DNA of 64,000 nucleotides from Crocinitomicaceae bacterium (GTDB lineage: Bacteria; Bacteroidota; Bacteroidia; Flavobacteriales_D; Crocinitomicaceae). The stretch spans positions 60,306 through 124,305 of the forward strand of contig JAQXBM010000001.1 in NCBI GenBank assembly GCA_029252405.1, read 5' to 3'. Of the stretch, positions 52,036-63,384 are shown piece after piece. The position numbers and the translations under genes were made by a program. Every line of letters starts with the position of its first letter. Positions within the stretch are counted from its first letter, which is position 1. The notes below the pieces were generated by a model. The model was not told where the DNA came from, made no database searches, and was given only the letters and a program-made list of their open reading frames with translations.

Positions 52036-55000
52036 TGACGAATTGGAAACCGACTATATTACTACTACTTCTTTCCATCTTCACATGGTCGGCACCCTAC
52101 GCGCAAACATTCGGAAACGAATGGATCGACTACTCTCAATCTTATTATCAAATTAAAATCGTTGAAGACGGCGTTTACAGCATCGATTCGGCCGCTTTGG
52201 CTAATGCTGGAGTGCCTATTGGATCCATTTCTTCAGAAAACTTTCAGCTTTTCGGTCGCGAGAAAGAAATTCCTCTTCACATTGAAGATGGTGGTGATTC
52301 AAGTATTGATGGAGGCGATTACATTCTCTTCTTTGCCCAACGAAATGATGGTTGGTTAGACTCAACTCTTTATTTAGATCCGAATACCTTGGCCTCGCCT
52401 GGCATGAGCCTGTACAACGATACGATCCAGTACTTTTTGACTTGGAACGGTGCTTTTGATAACCTTCGGTATACAGTTGAAACGGATGTAGACTTTGCTT
52501 CGTACACACCTGCGACTCATTTCATGAGCATGCAAAAACTCAATTATTTCGGTGAATACTACGAAGGTCGCAAGTCCTCCGATATTACGAGTTCCTTTTT
52601 CGTTCCTGGTGAAGGTTGGGGGAATCCTAAATATAATGGAGCTGGCGGTGGATGGAGCAACACAGTGAGTTTACCTACACCACTTAGTTACTCTGGAGTG
52701 GGCGCTCCGAATGCCGAATTTTTGGCTTTGTGTACTTCAGCTTCCAATGCAATTACGGCTGGAAGTCCTTACAATCACCATTTAAGATTGAGGCTTGGTA
52801 ATTCTGGAGCGACAATCCGAGACACGAGTTTCTACGGTTATGAGCAGATAAAGACGGTAGCGTCCATTGCAGCAACAGAAATGGGTCCATCGAGTACGCC
52901 ATTTTATTTTGAAATTATTGATGATTTAGGTGTTGCAGCAGATCGACAGGCGTATACCTATTTGCAAATGAAGTATCCGCGACTGACGAACTTTGGAAAT
53001 CAACCTGAGCTTCAATTTAGTTTGCGGAATAGTCAAACTGAAGCAAAAACACGACTTGATATTACAGCCGCTGGCTACTCGGATCCAATCGTTTTCGTTC
53101 ATGGAGAAACTCCAAGGATGATTCCTTTTTTACCGAATGGTGGAACTCATTCCATGTTGATTCCGAACTCTAGTTCTGGGATTGAACAATCGGTGGTTTA
53201 TTCGAATTTTTCCGAAGTAGCGACGGTTTCCTTGACTCCTGTGAATGGAAGCGGAACATTTACAGATTTCTCTACGATTCCAGGCATCCAAGACAGTGTC
53301 TTACTGATGGTCTTCCATGAATCTTTAGGAACGGCTGTCGACAACTATAAGTCATATCGCGAGTCACTCTCTGGCGGAGGATATAATGTAGTTAAAGCAA
53401 ATGTGGAAGAATTGTTTCAACAATTTGGAGGAGGTATCGAAAAACACATTTCAGGAATTAGACGATTTGCTGACTTCATTGACAATAACGCGACTCAAAA
53501 ACCAAGCGGATTATTCCTCATTGGAAAAGGTATTCGTGAGGCTGTTCTTAACTCATTTACATCTGACGGACCAGGAACACGTTTCGACCCAAGTCGCTTC
53601 CAGCAGTCGCTTGTCCCTTCGTTTGGACATCCTTCGAGTGATGTAGCCATTACAGCCGGACTTGACGGAGTTTCCCAATGGGCACCACTTCTTCCAACAG
53701 GGAGAATCTCTGTTCGTTCCGAATCAGAATTGCAAGGATATTTAGACAAAGTAATCGAGTACGAACTGCAACAAGATGCGAACGATATTTACGATACACC
53801 CAACAAAGATTGGCAGAAACATGTGATCCATTTCGCTGGAGGAACCGATGCTCAGGAGCAGGGAGATTTCCAAGCAAAAATGAACATCCTTTCGAATATT
53901 ATTAGTGATTCATTGTTTGGAGGATCTGTTACCAAGGTGTACAAAACCGACAGCAATCCATTGGACCCAACGGTTCTTTCTTCAGTAACGGATCGACTTG
54001 AGGCTGGGGTTAGTTTGATGAGTTATTTGGGACATGCCTCTCCTACTGCCAGCGGTTTTGAAGTCAACTTGGATGAACCGATCAACTGGAACAATTCAGG
54101 AAAGTACCCTGTGATGTTGGTGAACTCCTGCTACAACGGAAACATCTTTCAACTCAGCAATTCCAAGTCTGAAGAATTTGTGCAGCAAGCCGGTTATGGA
54201 GCGATCGCATACATTGCTTCTGTTCACCTAGGACTTGCTACTGATCTTTCGATTTACTCTTCAGAATTGTACCGAAATTTCTCATCGAAAGATTACGGTG
54301 GTACGCTAGGAGGACAAATGCAGAGGACTATCAGCCTGATGGAAGCAAGTGTCGGGACTTTCAACATGGAAGCAACATGTGAGCAGATGACCTTGAACGG
54401 TGATCCGATGCTCCGTTTGAATTGGCACACAGAACCTGAAATCGAATTACTGCCTGAGCGCGTTTCATTTGGCCCAGCTGAGATTGATTTATTGACGGAC
54501 AGTATCGAAATGAACATCGTTCTCAGAAATTTGGGTAAATCTGTTACTACTCCATTCAGTTTAGAAGTTCGACGTAGTTTCCCACAATCGACCATTGATT
54601 CGGTTTATTTCTTTCAGATTCCTGAATTGCACTATACAGATACATTCTCATTCAAAATGCCTTTGCAATCGAGCATTGCACTTGGACTGAATACATTTAC
54701 CATTGCCGCAGACATTCCATCGATTGTTGGCGAGGTTTACGATGAGATCAACAACAATCAAATCGTTAAAACATTATTCATCGATATTGATGGAATTCTT
54801 CCAATACTACCTTACGACTTCGCTGTAGTTCCGAATGACAGTGTTACGGTGAAAGCATCAACGGTCAATCCAATCGCGGACTACAATACCTATCGCTTCG
54901 AAATTGACACAACAGATTTGTTCAACAGTCCAGAGCACAGGTATGCAATGGTCTCAGGATTTGGAGGTGTGAAGGAAGTTCACCCTTCGCAATGGCTTGG

Positions 55001-57281
55001 TGCTTCTTCAGGAATGTCCAGTCCACTAGTTTGTGAGGATAGTGTAGTGTATTTCTGGAGAGTCTCGATTGATGATCCTTCCCCGGATTGGCGAGAATTC
55101 TCTTTCCAACACATCAACGGAAGAGAAGGTTGGGGTCAAGATCATTTTTTCCAATTCAAGAAAAATGGATTTGCTGGAATTAATTACGATCGCCCATCGC
55201 GTACACGAGAATTCGCTCCAAATATTAAATCACTTTCCTGCAGAGCCTTAACGGGAATCAGCCTTGAAAACCAATGGAATTTTGACGGGGAAGGTTTGGA
55301 TTTATTCAACTACGGAATGGGAACTGGGGTAAATCCGAACAATTTTTACCTGACACCGAAATTCTGTGTGGCCATTATTGATCCGAACACGCTTGTTCCA
55401 TGGTATACGCGTTATACAGGTCCTAGCGTACAAACTGGAGGTCCGTACGAATACATCGGTCAGAATCTGAACAATGATTTCGGCAACAACAACAATGATT
55501 TAGACGGTTGGTACGAAGCAACGTCAAATCCGCGCCCGATGAATATTTTTACATTCGCTCAGGACGATACGGTTCGCCTCAATTCATTCCAAGACTTGAT
55601 TTTGAATCAAGTTCCTGACAGTCATTACATTTTGATCTACACGCCAAGAATTGCAGAATACGATACCTGGGCAGCTTTGGATTCAGCAGATATGTACGGA
55701 TTGTTCCAAGGTTTAGGATCTGATAGTATTCACGCTGGACGAACAAACCTTCCTTTCATCTTCTTCTGTAAGAAAGGTGATCCAAACTCGGTTGTTGAAG
55801 AATTTTGTCAAGACCCTAGTGGAGACGTATCGGTGAATATTGAATTGGTTGGAAAGTTTTACAATGGATTTGAGACCTCCACCAAAATTGGTCCTGCGGC
55901 AGATTGGGGCAATGTGTATTGGAAACAAGATCCGCTTGAAACCCCCACGCTGGATTCGACCAACTTAAGGATCACCGCCTATGACTGGGCTGGAGCACCT
56001 CTTCTTACTATTGACACGCTCTTTACTTCAAACGACTCCATTATTGATCTGAGCACCGTAGTTGACGCATCCTTGTATCCCTTCCTCACGCTAAACGCGA
56101 GTTATGTGGATACCTTGACCTTTACTCCAGCGCAAGTCGATCGCTGGCATGTTCTCTACCAACCGCTTCCCGAAGCTGCGATAGACGGAACAAGTCTCTA
56201 TACCTTCACGCACTCGAGTGATACACTGGAAGCTGGACAAGACTTTGATTTTGCTGTCGACGTGAAGAATATTTTCTCTGTGGATATGGATTCCTTGCTC
56301 GTGGAATATTGGGTGGAAGATGCGAATCAAATTAAGCATCCGATCGCGTATGATCGACAAGGTCCCTTGCTAGTTGGAGAGACGCTTCGAGATACCATTA
56401 CGGTTTCAACTGAAGGATTGAATGGTATTAATTTGCTGATCATGGAAGTCAACCCATACGTTAATGGAAGTTTGTACATCACCGATCAGCCTGAACAGGA
56501 GCATTTCAACAACCTTTTGCAGCTACCGTTCTATGTAAATCCTGATGATGTTCATCCAATTCTCGACGTGACCTTTAACGGTCGACACATCTTGAATGGT
56601 GACATTGTTGATCCAAATAGTGAAGTATTAATCACCTTGAAAGATGACAATGAGTTCTTGATCATGGATGATGTTTCGGACACCACAAATTTTGGAATTT
56701 ACTTGACTGATCCGAACGGGATTCAAACGCGGATTCCATTTGTGGATGGAAATGGAAACATGGTCATGCAATGGATTCCTGCAGAACCGCAGCACAAGCG
56801 CTTTAAAATTATCTGGCCAAGTGAACTCACCATAGATGGGATGTACACGCTATTCGTTCAAGGAACAGATAAAAGCGGAAACCTATCGGGTGATCTCGAT
56901 TACAAAGTTTCTTTCGAAGTGATTCATGAATCATCGATTACCAACATGATGAATTATCCGAATCCGTTTAGCACGAGTACACGCTTCGTTTTCACCCTGA
57001 CGGGATCAGAAGAGCCTGATGAAATTCTTATTCAGATTTTGACTGTTTCGGGAAGAGTTGTACGAGAAATTACGGAAGATCAATTGGGGCAGATTCATAT
57101 TGGACGCAACATCACAGAGTACGCGTGGGATGGAACGGATGAATTTGGTGATCCTTTGGCGAACGGGGTTTACCTCTATCGCGTGAAGACAGAATTGAAT
57201 GGAGAATCGATTGAACACCGAAAATCTGGGGCTGATACCCATTTCACGAAAGGTTTTGGTAAGATGTATTTAATGCGATGA
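52035..57281 (+). CDS. Large PorU-like C25 (gingipain-family) protease, T9SS sortase candidate
   Basis: A 1748-residue protein, longer than classical PorU (about 1160-1270). It has a signal peptide (MTNWKPTILLLLLSIFTWSAPYAQ), an N-terminal beta region (FGNEWIDYSQSYYQIKIVEDGVYSID), and a C25 peptidase domain at about 420-790 with the Cys-His pair in SYLGHAS (His667) and VNSCYNGN (Cys699). Long Ig-like beta regions follow, and the last 100 residues (MMNYPNPFSTSTRFVFTL...NGVYLYRVKTEL) resemble a FlgD/T9SS sorting-type Ig domain. Some annotation systems call this long type PorU2. It is inferred to be the sortase partner of the upstream barrel. Confidence 0.85.
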   Translation: MTNWKPTILLLLLSIFTWSAPYAQTFGNEWIDYSQSYYQIKIVEDGVYSIDSAALANAGVPIGSISSENFQLFGREKEIPLHIEDGGDSSIDGGDYILFFAQRNDGWLDSTLYLDPNTLASPGMSLYNDTIQYFLTWNGAFDNLRYTVETDVDFASYTPATHFMSMQKLNYFGEYYEGRKSSDITSSFFVPGEGWGNPKYNGAGGGWSNTVSLPTPLSYSGVGAPNAEFLALCTSASNAITAGSPYNHHLRLRLGNSGATIRDTSFYGYEQIKTVASIAATEMGPSSTPFYFEIIDDLGVAADRQAYTYLQMKYPRLTNFGNQPELQFSLRNSQTEAKTRLDITAAGYSDPIVFVHGETPRMIPFLPNGGTHSMLIPNSSSGIEQSVVYSNFSEVATVSLTPVNGSGTFTDFSTIPGIQDSVLLMVFHESLGTAVDNYKSYRESLSGGGYNVVKANVEELFQQFGGGIEKHISGIRRFADFIDNNATQKPSGLFLIGKGIREAVLNSFTSDGPGTRFDPSRFQQSLVPSFGHPSSDVAITAGLDGVSQWAPLLPTGRISVRSESELQGYLDKVIEYELQQDANDIYDTPNKDWQKHVIHFAGGTDAQEQGDFQAKMNILSNIISDSLFGGSVTKVYKTDSNPLDPTVLSSVTDRLEAGVSLMSYLGHASPTASGFEVNLDEPINWNNSGKYPVMLVNSCYNGNIFQLSNSKSEEFVQQAGYGAIAYIASVHLGLATDLSIYSSELYRNFSSKDYGGTLGGQMQRTISLMEASVGTFNMEATCEQMTLNGDPMLRLNWHTEPEIELLPERVSFGPAEIDLLTDSIEMNIVLRNLGKSVTTPFSLEVRRSFPQSTIDSVYFFQIPELHYTDTFSFKMPLQSSIALGLNTFTIAADIPSIVGEVYDEINNNQIVKTLFIDIDGILPILPYDFAVVPNDSVTVKASTVNPIADYNTYRFEIDTTDLFNSPEHRYAMVSGFGGVKEVHPSQWLGASSGMSSPLVCEDSVVYFWRVSIDDPSPDWREFSFQHINGREGWGQDHFFQFKKNGFAGINYDRPSRTREFAPNIKSLSCRALTGISLENQWNFDGEGLDLFNYGMGTGVNPNNFYLTPKFCVAIIDPNTLVPWYTRYTGPSVQTGGPYEYIGQNLNNDFGNNNNDLDGWYEATSNPRPMNIFTFAQDDTVRLNSFQDLILNQVPDSHYILIYTPRIAEYDTWAALDSADMYGLFQGLGSDSIHAGRTNLPFIFFCKKGDPNSVVEEFCQDPSGDVSVNIELVGKFYNGFETSTKIGPAADWGNVYWKQDPLETPTLDSTNLRITAYDWAGAPLLTIDTLFTSNDSIIDLSTVVDASLYPFLTLNASYVDTLTFTPAQVDRWHVLYQPLPEAAIDGTSLYTFTHSSDTLEAGQDFDFAVDVKNIFSVDMDSLLVEYWVEDANQIKHPIAYDRQGPLLVGETLRDTITVSTEGLNGINLLIMEVNPYVNGSLYITDQPEQEHFNNLLQLPFYVNPDDVHPILDVTFNGRHILNGDIVDPNSEVLITLKDDNEFLIMDDVSDTTNFGIYLTDPNGIQTRIPFVDGNGNMVMQWIPAEPQHKRFKIIWPSELTIDGMYTLFVQGTDKSGNLSGDLDYKVSFEVIHESSITNMMNYPNPFSTSTRFVFTLTGSEEPDEILIQILTVSGRVVREITEDQLGQIHIGRNITEYAWDGTDEFGDPLANGVYLYRVKTELNGESIEHRKSGADTHFTKGFGKMYLMR

Positions 57282-57625
57282 TCTTCGACACTTTTTTTAC
57301 GGTCGAAAAAAGTGCCCAAAAACGCCCTGATAACACTGATTTTCTCCACTTCTTTTCCGATTGAATCTGGTGACCTTTTCGGGGATCGCTGCGCGCTACC
57401 TCATGGTTCCCACCAGCTACTGCACTCCAAATTGTCTTGAAAATAGGCTCCACCATCGCTTTGAGAAATCTGTTCTCCTTAGAATCGAGATTAATCTTCA
57501 AGAAAAATTAAGAGTGGAGTAAGATCTTGTTCAAACCATTTAGATTAATGTTGATCGTTGCAGCTTCTTTGTTAGTTAAACTCACCTTAATTTCAACGAG
57601 TTCTAGGCTCCATTACTATTGTATT
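57282..57625. other. 344-base gap without a convincing gene
   Basis: Between the PorU-like gene and the convergent lipoprotein gene. A minus-strand open frame (57501 to 57244) overlaps the end of the protease gene and has no recognisable domain, so I do not call it. A CACTTTTTT/AAAAAAGTG inverted repeat (57289-57314) lies directly after the protease stop and could end its transcript. The rest shows no RNA gene or known repeat. Confidence 0.5.
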
Positions 57626-58054
57626 CTACAATCTTGAAATAATCAATACATCAATGGCTGAAGAGCCGCGAAGTTCCAGCGTCATTCGATCTGACTTGCA
57701 TGTGGTAACCGTCCAATCAGCATTTAAATGATAGAATGGATCAAAGGGTGTAAGTGTTAAGCTGAGCGTTGCAGGATTCTTCTCGATTCCTGTGCTCCAT
57801 ATTCCTGAGATCGTTTCGTCTCCAATCACATCAACATCTCCTGCTTGGGAAAATGTGAACGAATAGTTTTCGTAGGTCGTGGTCACATCTACATTATCGA
57901 TAAATGCTGAAGTCAACTTCCATGTTCCATTCACGATATGGCGTTCAACCTTATTTGGACTGGAATATTTCTCACAGCCCGAACCAGCCCCAACAAGCAC
58001 TAATAGTGTTATCAGAAAAGCAAATCGCACAAATGGAGATCGAGAATTTGTCAT
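57626..58054 (-). CDS. Small lipoprotein, lipocalin-like
   Basis: A 142-residue lipoprotein (lipobox GSGC after a 26-residue signal). The mature part begins HIVNGTWKLTSAFIDNVDVT and runs YSFTFSQAGDVDVIGDETISGIWSTG, which resembles the N-G-x-W-x-L start and single-barrel layout of lipocalin-like domains in Bacteroidetes. No ligand is known. It is nine bases after the DUF3467 gene and in the same unit. Confidence 0.75.
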   Translation of the reverse strand: MTNSRSPFVRFAFLITLLVLVGAGSGCEKYSSPNKVERHIVNGTWKLTSAFIDNVDVTTTYENYSFTFSQAGDVDVIGDETISGIWSTGIEKNPATLSLTLTPFDPFYHLNADWTVTTCKSDRMTLELRGSSAIDVLIISRL

Positions 58055-58063
58055 AACCTTGTT

Positions 58064-58375
58064 TTACGCTTCCGTCGTTGGCGTACCAAAGTTCATTGGT
58101 GGCATTGGCGGAACGTTTCCATCATCTATAACGCCAAAATTCTGCTCATATTTTCGAACATTGTCTTGAATTGCGTGCAAAAGGCGTTTTGCGTTCTGTG
58201 GAGTCATGATGACACGTGATCGAACTTTCCCTTTTGGCATTCCTGGCATCAACTGAATGAAGTCCGCAACGAATTCCGTTGGAGAATGCGTAAGGATTGT
58301 CAGGTTCGAGTATACTCCTGTTGCCATATCCTCAGGAAGTTCAATGTTAACTTGGTTTTCGTTTTTGTTATCCAT
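58064..58375 (-). CDS. DUF3467 family protein
   Basis: A 103-residue soluble protein. VNIELPEDMATGVYSNLTILTHSPTEFVADFIQLMPGMPKGKVRSRVIMTPQNAKRLLHAIQDNV is the complete DUF3467 domain; the tail is Pro/Met-rich. The family is found next to rpoC in many Bacteroidetes and its role is unknown. The ATG at 58375 fits the family start; the upstream frame to 58396 is not conserved. Confidence 0.88.
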   Translation of the reverse strand: MDNKNENQVNIELPEDMATGVYSNLTILTHSPTEFVADFIQLMPGMPKGKVRSRVIMTPQNAKRLLHAIQDNVRKYEQNFGVIDDGNVPPMPPMNFGTPTTEA

Positions 58376-58409
58376 GGTATAAAGATAAGCAAACATCGTA
58401 GAATATTAT

Positions 58410-58838
58410 TCAATCGAATGGACTTTGAAATTGTTGTATATACTCGTTGCGTTGGATCAACAATCGATCAAAAAAAGACTTATTTCGTTTAAGCATGCGG
58501 TCCTTTCTAAAAGAGATAAATTCTCCTTCTGAATGAATACTGAAATAGTCCGTTCGATAAAACACGATGCGAAAGAATGGAATTGACCAAGAATGGCGTG
58601 TATTTTTCACATTGAAATGAATGAGAATTCCTTTTGGACGCAATTCAACACTTCCATAAACAGTTCCTGTAGCTCGATCCATTATTTGAGAAAAGCCCGT
58701 GCTCGATTTTTCAATAATCATTCGGTGCGATCCGATTCCTCCTTGCTTGAAACGTGAAATAACTCCAAACGGCTTTCCCAATTCAGCTTCGAGCGCCTCT
58801 TTCGTTTCCTTGTCAATGTATGTTCCGTCGAAAATCAT
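58410..58838 (-). CDS. Conserved-looking small soluble protein, function unknown
   Basis: A 142-residue protein that starts MIFDGTYIDKETKEALEAELGKPFGVISRF. The frame is open further to 58883, but a full promoter lies at 58860-58891, so the ATG at 58838 is the start (leader about 16 bases). The body is basic and beta-rich (GSHRMIIEKSSTGFSQIMDRATGTVYGSVELRPKGILIHFNV). I know no family. It sits between rpoC and the DUF3467 gene. Confidence 0.72.
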   Translation of the reverse strand: MIFDGTYIDKETKEALEAELGKPFGVISRFKQGGIGSHRMIIEKSSTGFSQIMDRATGTVYGSVELRPKGILIHFNVKNTRHSWSIPFFRIVFYRTDYFSIHSEGEFISFRKDRMLKRNKSFFDRLLIQRNEYIQQFQSPFD

Positions 58839-58859
58839 ATCTAAACTGTTTATGTTTAA

Positions 58860-58891
58860 CAAATTTACACTATCTTTAAACAAAACACAAA
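58860..58891 (-). promoter_or_regulatory. Promoter (-33 TTTG, -7 TAAATTTG)
   Basis: Minus-strand TTTG at 58888-58891 and TAAATTTG at 58860-58867 with 20 bases between: a complete Bacteroidetes promoter for the 58838 gene and its downstream DUF3467 and lipoprotein genes. Confidence 0.7.
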
Positions 58892-58912
58892 TTGTTTGAA
58901 GTTTACGCGAAG

Positions 58913-58944
58913 AAACAGCGTCTCATTTTGGGCGCTGTTTTTTT
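58913..58944 (+). terminator. Plus-strand terminator-like hairpin with no gene before it
   Basis: AAACAGCG (58913-58920) pairs with CGCTGTTT (58933-58940), followed by TTTTATTAG on the plus strand. No plus-strand gene lies upstream, so it may end an antisense or small RNA. Confidence 0.4.
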
Positions 58945-58962
58945 ATTAGTTGTTCTCAGAAA

Positions 58963-58998
58963 CCAAAAAAGGCAACCTTCCTTTCGGAAAGTTGCCTT
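58963..58998 (-). terminator. Rho-independent terminator after rpoC
   Basis: Arms AAGGCAACCTTCC (58969-58981) and GGAAAGTTGCCTT (58986-58998), loop TTTC, and on the minus strand a run of T follows. It lies 50 bases after the rpoC stop. Confidence 0.92.
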
Positions 58999-59047
58999 CT
59001 CTTTTTATTAACTAAGTAAGCTGTTCTTTCGAACAAACGCTACTAAT

Positions 59048-62000
59048 TTATTCTTCGATTACTTCAGCGTCAGTAGCAATTGTTGCTGCTTCCATTTTTT
59101 CTTTGGAACCAACTACTACTTTCTGGAAGTGACGTACTCCTGTACCTGCTGGGATCAAGTGTCCAACAATTACATTTTCTTTCAATCCAAGTAGTTCATC
59201 TTGCTTACCAGAGATTGCTGCTTCGTTCAATACTTTCGTTGTTTCCTGGAACGATGCCGCAGAAATAAACGATTGTGTTTGAAGCGATGCACGCGTAATT
59301 CCTTGTAGCAATGCCGTAGACGTTGCTGGAACTGCATCTCTTGCGTCAACTAGAGCGCTATCAGTTCTTCTCATTTGAGAATTCTCATCGCGCAGTCTTC
59401 TTGCTGAAACTATTTGTCCTTCTTTCAAGGTAGTTGAACCACCAGCATCCAGAATTACTTTCATTCCGTAGATTGCATCATTCTCTTCCATGATATCAGC
59501 TCTGTGAACTGATTGTCCTTCCAAGAAACGAGTATCTCCAGCGTCAACGATTTGCGCTTTCAACATCATCTGACGTACAATTACTTCGAAGTGCTTGTCA
59601 TTAATTTTCACCCCTTGAAGACGGTATACCTCTTGAATCTCGTTCACTAAGTATTCCTGTACCTTCGTTGGACCTTCAATGTTCAAGATGTCACGAGGAG
59701 TAATTGCTCCTACAGACAAGGCTTGACCAGCACGAACGAAATCGTTCTCTTGTACCAAAATGTGTTTCGAAAGTGGCACTAAGTACTTGCGTACATCTCC
59801 AGTTTTCGACGTGATTTTAATCTCACGGTTACCACGTTTGATCTTACCGTACTCAGCAACACCGTCAATTTCTGACACTACCGCAGGATTCGATGGGTTA
59901 CGTGCTTCGAATAGCTCCGTTACACGAGGAAGACCTCCGGTGATATCCCCAGACTTACCAGCCTTACGTGGAATCTTAACCAAAATCTCACCTTCTTCAA
60001 CTTTATCTCCTTCGCTTACTGAGATGTGTGCGTCTACAGGAATGCTGTATTCACGTAAAATCTCTTTCGACTTAGGATCGATAATGTGGATTGCCGGGTT
60101 TTTCTTCTTATCACGCGACTCAGTAATTACTTTCTCAGTAAATCCTGTTTGCTCATCGACCTCTTCACGGAAAGTCAATCCTTCGATAATGTTATCGAAT
60201 ACGATTTTTCCTTTCACCTCAGAGATGATTACCGCGTTATATGGATCCCACTTACAGATCACGTCTCCACGTTTCAAAGTGTCACCACTTTCAACCGTGA
60301 TTTCCGCTCCGTAAGGGATGTTACCAGTCATGGTAATGTTTCCTTTCGAGTCTGTCAATTTCAATTCAGCAGATCGTCCAACCACAACTGTTACATCTTC
60401 TCCACCTTTGTTCTTACGTACCAACGTACGAAGCTCATCGATTTCGATTTTACCAGCTGATTTCGCTTTCAAATCATTTTCATCTGCAATGTTCGATGCT
60501 GTACCCCCAACGTGGAATGTACGAAGCGTCAACTGTGTACCAGGCTCTCCAATTGATTGGGCGGCTACTACACCTACAGAATCTCCAATTTGTGCATTTC
60601 TATGTGTTGCCAAGTTTCGTCCGTAACATTTAGAACAAACTCCACGACGCATTTCACATGTCAATACTGATCTGATTTCTACTTCATCAATCTCAGCTTC
60701 TTGAATTGCCAAGGCGATGTCTTCAGTTACCAATTCTCCAGCAGCAACGATCAACTCATCCGTATCCGGAACGTAAACGTCAGCAACTACTGAACGACCA
60801 AGGATACGATCGTACAATGGTTCAACGATCTCATCGTTTTTCTTCAATGGTGTCGCGATGATACCTCTTAATGTTCCACAATCGTGTTGGTTAATAACAA
60901 CATCCTGTGCAACGTCAACAAGACGACGAGTCAAGTAACCCGCATCGGCCGTTTTCAAGGCTGTATCGGCAAGACCCTTACGTGCACCGTGAGTAGAGAT
61001 AAAGTACTCAAGGATCGAAAGACCTTCCTTAAAGTTGGAAAGAATCGGATTCTCAATAATGTCTTGTGATGAAGCCCCAGATTTCTGTGGTTTCGCCATC
61101 AGACCACGCATACCAGACAGCTGACGAATTTGCTCTTTCGAACCACGTGCTCCTGAATCGTACATCATGTAGATTGAGTTGAACCCTTGCATATCATTTT
61201 TCAATTGCTCCATCAATGTGTGAGTCAATCGAGAGTTTGTATGCGTCCAGATATCAATAATTTGGTTGTAACGCTCATTGTTCGTAATAAGACCCATGTT
61301 GTAATTGGCCATTACTTCTTTCACGTCAACTTCCGCTTTATCAACTAAGGCAACTTTCTCTTTAGGAACGATAATATCATCCAAGTTGAAAGACAATCCA
61401 CCGACAAATGCCATATGGTATCCTAACTCTTTAATTTCGTCCAAGAAATGTGCTGTACGAGAAGTACCACAAACTTTCAATACACCTCCGATCATATCGC
61501 GAAGCGCTTTCTTCGTCATTACATCGTTAATGTATCCAGCTTCTGAAGGAACTTTCTCATTGAAAAGCACACGACCACAAGTAGTTTCGATCATTTTAGT
61601 AACGATCTCACCTTCTTCGTTCAAGTCTTGTGTTTTCACCTTAATCGCAGCGTGAAGATCCAACGCACCTTCGTTGTGTGCGATGATTACTTCCTCTGGT
61701 GAGTAGAAAATTCCACCTTCACCTTTTACGATATCGTCTCCAATTGTCTTTTTGGCCTTTGTAATGTAGTAAAGACCAAGTACCATATCCTGAGAAGGTA
61801 CAGCGATTGGAGCCCCGTTTGCAGGGTTCAAAATATTGTGCGAAGCCAACATCAATAGTTGTGCCTCTAAAATTGCAGCATTACCAAGTGGTAAGTGAAC
61901 GGCCATCTGGTCACCATCGAAATCGGCGTTGAAGGCAGTTGTTACCAAAGGGTGAAGTCTAATTGCTTTTCCTTCAATCAATTTTGGTTGGAACGCTTGA

Positions 62001-63355
62001 ATACCCAATCTATGAAGAGTTGGGGCTCTGTTTAAAAGAACAGGGTGTCCTTTCAAAATGTTCTCCAAAATATCCCAAACTACTGGTTCTTTTCTGTCAA
62101 CGATTTTCTTCGCAGATTTAACTGTTTTCACAATTCCACGCTCGATCATCTTACGGATGATGAATGGTTTGTAAAGCTCAGCAGCCATTCCTTTCGGAAG
62201 ACCACACTCGTGCAGTTTCAAATCTGGTCCAACAACAATTACAGAACGTGCAGAATAATCAACACGCTTACCAAGTAAGTTTTGACGGAAACGACCTTGT
62301 TTACCTTTTAATGAATCAGATAATGACTTCAACGGACGGTTCGATTCAGTTTTCACTGCTGATGACTTACGAGAGTTATCGAACAATGAATCTACTGACT
62401 CCTGAAGCATACGCTTCTCGTTACGCAAAATTACCTCTGGTGCTTTGATCTCGATCAAACGTTTCAAACGGTTGTTACGGATAATTACACGACGGTAAAG
62501 GTCATTTAAATCTGATGTTGCAAATCGACCTCCATCTAATGGAACAAGTGGACGCAATTCTGGTGGAATCACCGGAACAACTTTCACGATCATCCATTCT
62601 GGACGGTTTTCGATGCGGTTCTGAGAATCTCTCATCGCCTCAACAACTTGAAGACGTTTCAATGCTTCGTTCTTACGTTGTACAGAAGTTTCTGTATTCG
62701 CTTTGTGACGAAGATCGTAAGACGTAGCTTCCAAATCCATTGTTCTTAGCAAATCGTAAAGTGCTTCTGCACCCATTTTCGCGATGAACTTGTTTGGATC
62801 TGTGTCCTCCAAGTATTGGTTTTCTTTTGGAAGTGTATCAAGGATATCCAAGTACTCTTCTTCCGTCAAGAAATCAATTCGGTTCAACTCCGAACCATCT
62901 TCCATCGTTGCGATACCCGCTTGGATAACTACGTAACGTTCGTAATAGATGATTTGATCCAACTTCTTTGTAGGAAGTCCGAGGAGGTAACCAATTTTGT
63001 TTGGCAACGAACGGAAGTACCAGATGTGTGCTACAGGAACCACCAATGAGATGTGTCCCATACGCTCACGACGTACTTTCTTTTCAGTTACTTCAACTCC
63101 ACAACGGTCACAAACGATTCCTTTGTATCGGATTCTTTTGTATTTACCACAGTGGCATTCGTAATCTTTAACAGGCCCGAAAATACGCTCGCAGAACAAA
63201 CCATCTCTTTCTGGCTTGTATGTACGATAGTTAATCGTTTCTGGCTTAAGCACTTCACCACTTGATTTTTCGAGGATCATCTCTGGAGATGCCAATGAAA
63301 TCGTGATTTTGTTGAAGTTGCTCTGGTTTTTTGGTGTATCTTTTCTGTAAGCCAT
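59048..63355 (-). CDS. rpoC: DNA-directed RNA polymerase subunit beta'
   Basis: A 1435-residue protein. The N-terminal zinc site is [13 protein letters not shown]...CDRCGVEV; the catalytic [14 protein letters not shown] binds Mg; the second zinc site is [13 protein letters not shown]; the trigger-loop region is [19 protein letters not shown]. The C-terminal [10 protein letters not shown] is standard. It follows rpoB by 29 bases and is followed by a terminator. Confidence 0.99.
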   Translation of the reverse strand: MAYRKDTPKNQSNFNKITISLASPEMILEKSSGEVLKPETINYRTYKPERDGLFCERIFGPVKDYECHCGKYKRIRYKGIVCDRCGVEVTEKKVRRERMGHISLVVPVAHIWYFRSLPNKIGYLLGLPTKKLDQIIYYERYVVIQAGIATMEDGSELNRIDFLTEEEYLDILDTLPKENQYLEDTDPNKFIAKMGAEALYDLLRTMDLEATSYDLRHKANTETSVQRKNEALKRLQVVEAMRDSQNRIENRPEWMIVKVVPVIPPELRPLVPLDGGRFATSDLNDLYRRVIIRNNRLKRLIEIKAPEVILRNEKRMLQESVDSLFDNSRKSSAVKTESNRPLKSLSDSLKGKQGRFRQNLLGKRVDYSARSVIVVGPDLKLHECGLPKGMAAELYKPFIIRKMIERGIVKTVKSAKKIVDRKEPVVWDILENILKGHPVLLNRAPTLHRLGIQAFQPKLIEGKAIRLHPLVTTAFNADFDGDQMAVHLPLGNAAILEAQLLMLASHNILNPANGAPIAVPSQDMVLGLYYITKAKKTIGDDIVKGEGGIFYSPEEVIIAHNEGALDLHAAIKVKTQDLNEEGEIVTKMIETTCGRVLFNEKVPSEAGYINDVMTKKALRDMIGGVLKVCGTSRTAHFLDEIKELGYHMAFVGGLSFNLDDIIVPKEKVALVDKAEVDVKEVMANYNMGLITNNERYNQIIDIWTHTNSRLTHTLMEQLKNDMQGFNSIYMMYDSGARGSKEQIRQLSGMRGLMAKPQKSGASSQDIIENPILSNFKEGLSILEYFISTHGARKGLADTALKTADAGYLTRRLVDVAQDVVINQHDCGTLRGIIATPLKKNDEIVEPLYDRILGRSVVADVYVPDTDELIVAAGELVTEDIALAIQEAEIDEVEIRSVLTCEMRRGVCSKCYGRNLATHRNAQIGDSVGVVAAQSIGEPGTQLTLRTFHVGGTASNIADENDLKAKSAGKIEIDELRTLVRKNKGGEDVTVVVGRSAELKLTDSKGNITMTGNIPYGAEITVESGDTLKRGDVICKWDPYNAVIISEVKGKIVFDNIIEGLTFREEVDEQTGFTEKVITESRDKKKNPAIHIIDPKSKEILREYSIPVDAHISVSEGDKVEEGEILVKIPRKAGKSGDITGGLPRVTELFEARNPSNPAVVSEIDGVAEYGKIKRGNREIKITSKTGDVRKYLVPLSKHILVQENDFVRAGQALSVGAITPRDILNIEGPTKVQEYLVNEIQEVYRLQGVKINDKHFEVIVRQMMLKAQIVDAGDTRFLEGQSVHRADIMEENDAIYGMKVILDAGGSTTLKEGQIVSARRLRDENSQMRRTDSALVDARDAVPATSTALLQGITRASLQTQSFISAASFQETTKVLNEAAISGKQDELLGLKENVIVGHLIPAGTGVRHFQKVVVGSKEKMEAATIATDAEVIEE

Positions 63356-63384
63356 AATATTGCTTGTTTCTTTCTTAAAGGTGA

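Noticed and set aside
57244..57501. Minus-strand open frame of 85 codons
   Set aside because: It overlaps the end of the PorU-like gene, has no domain or promoter, and its codon use looks unlike its neighbours; not called as a gene.
59760..60314. 184-codon plus-strand open frame
   Set aside because: Antisense to rpoC, whose protein is fully conserved through this region.
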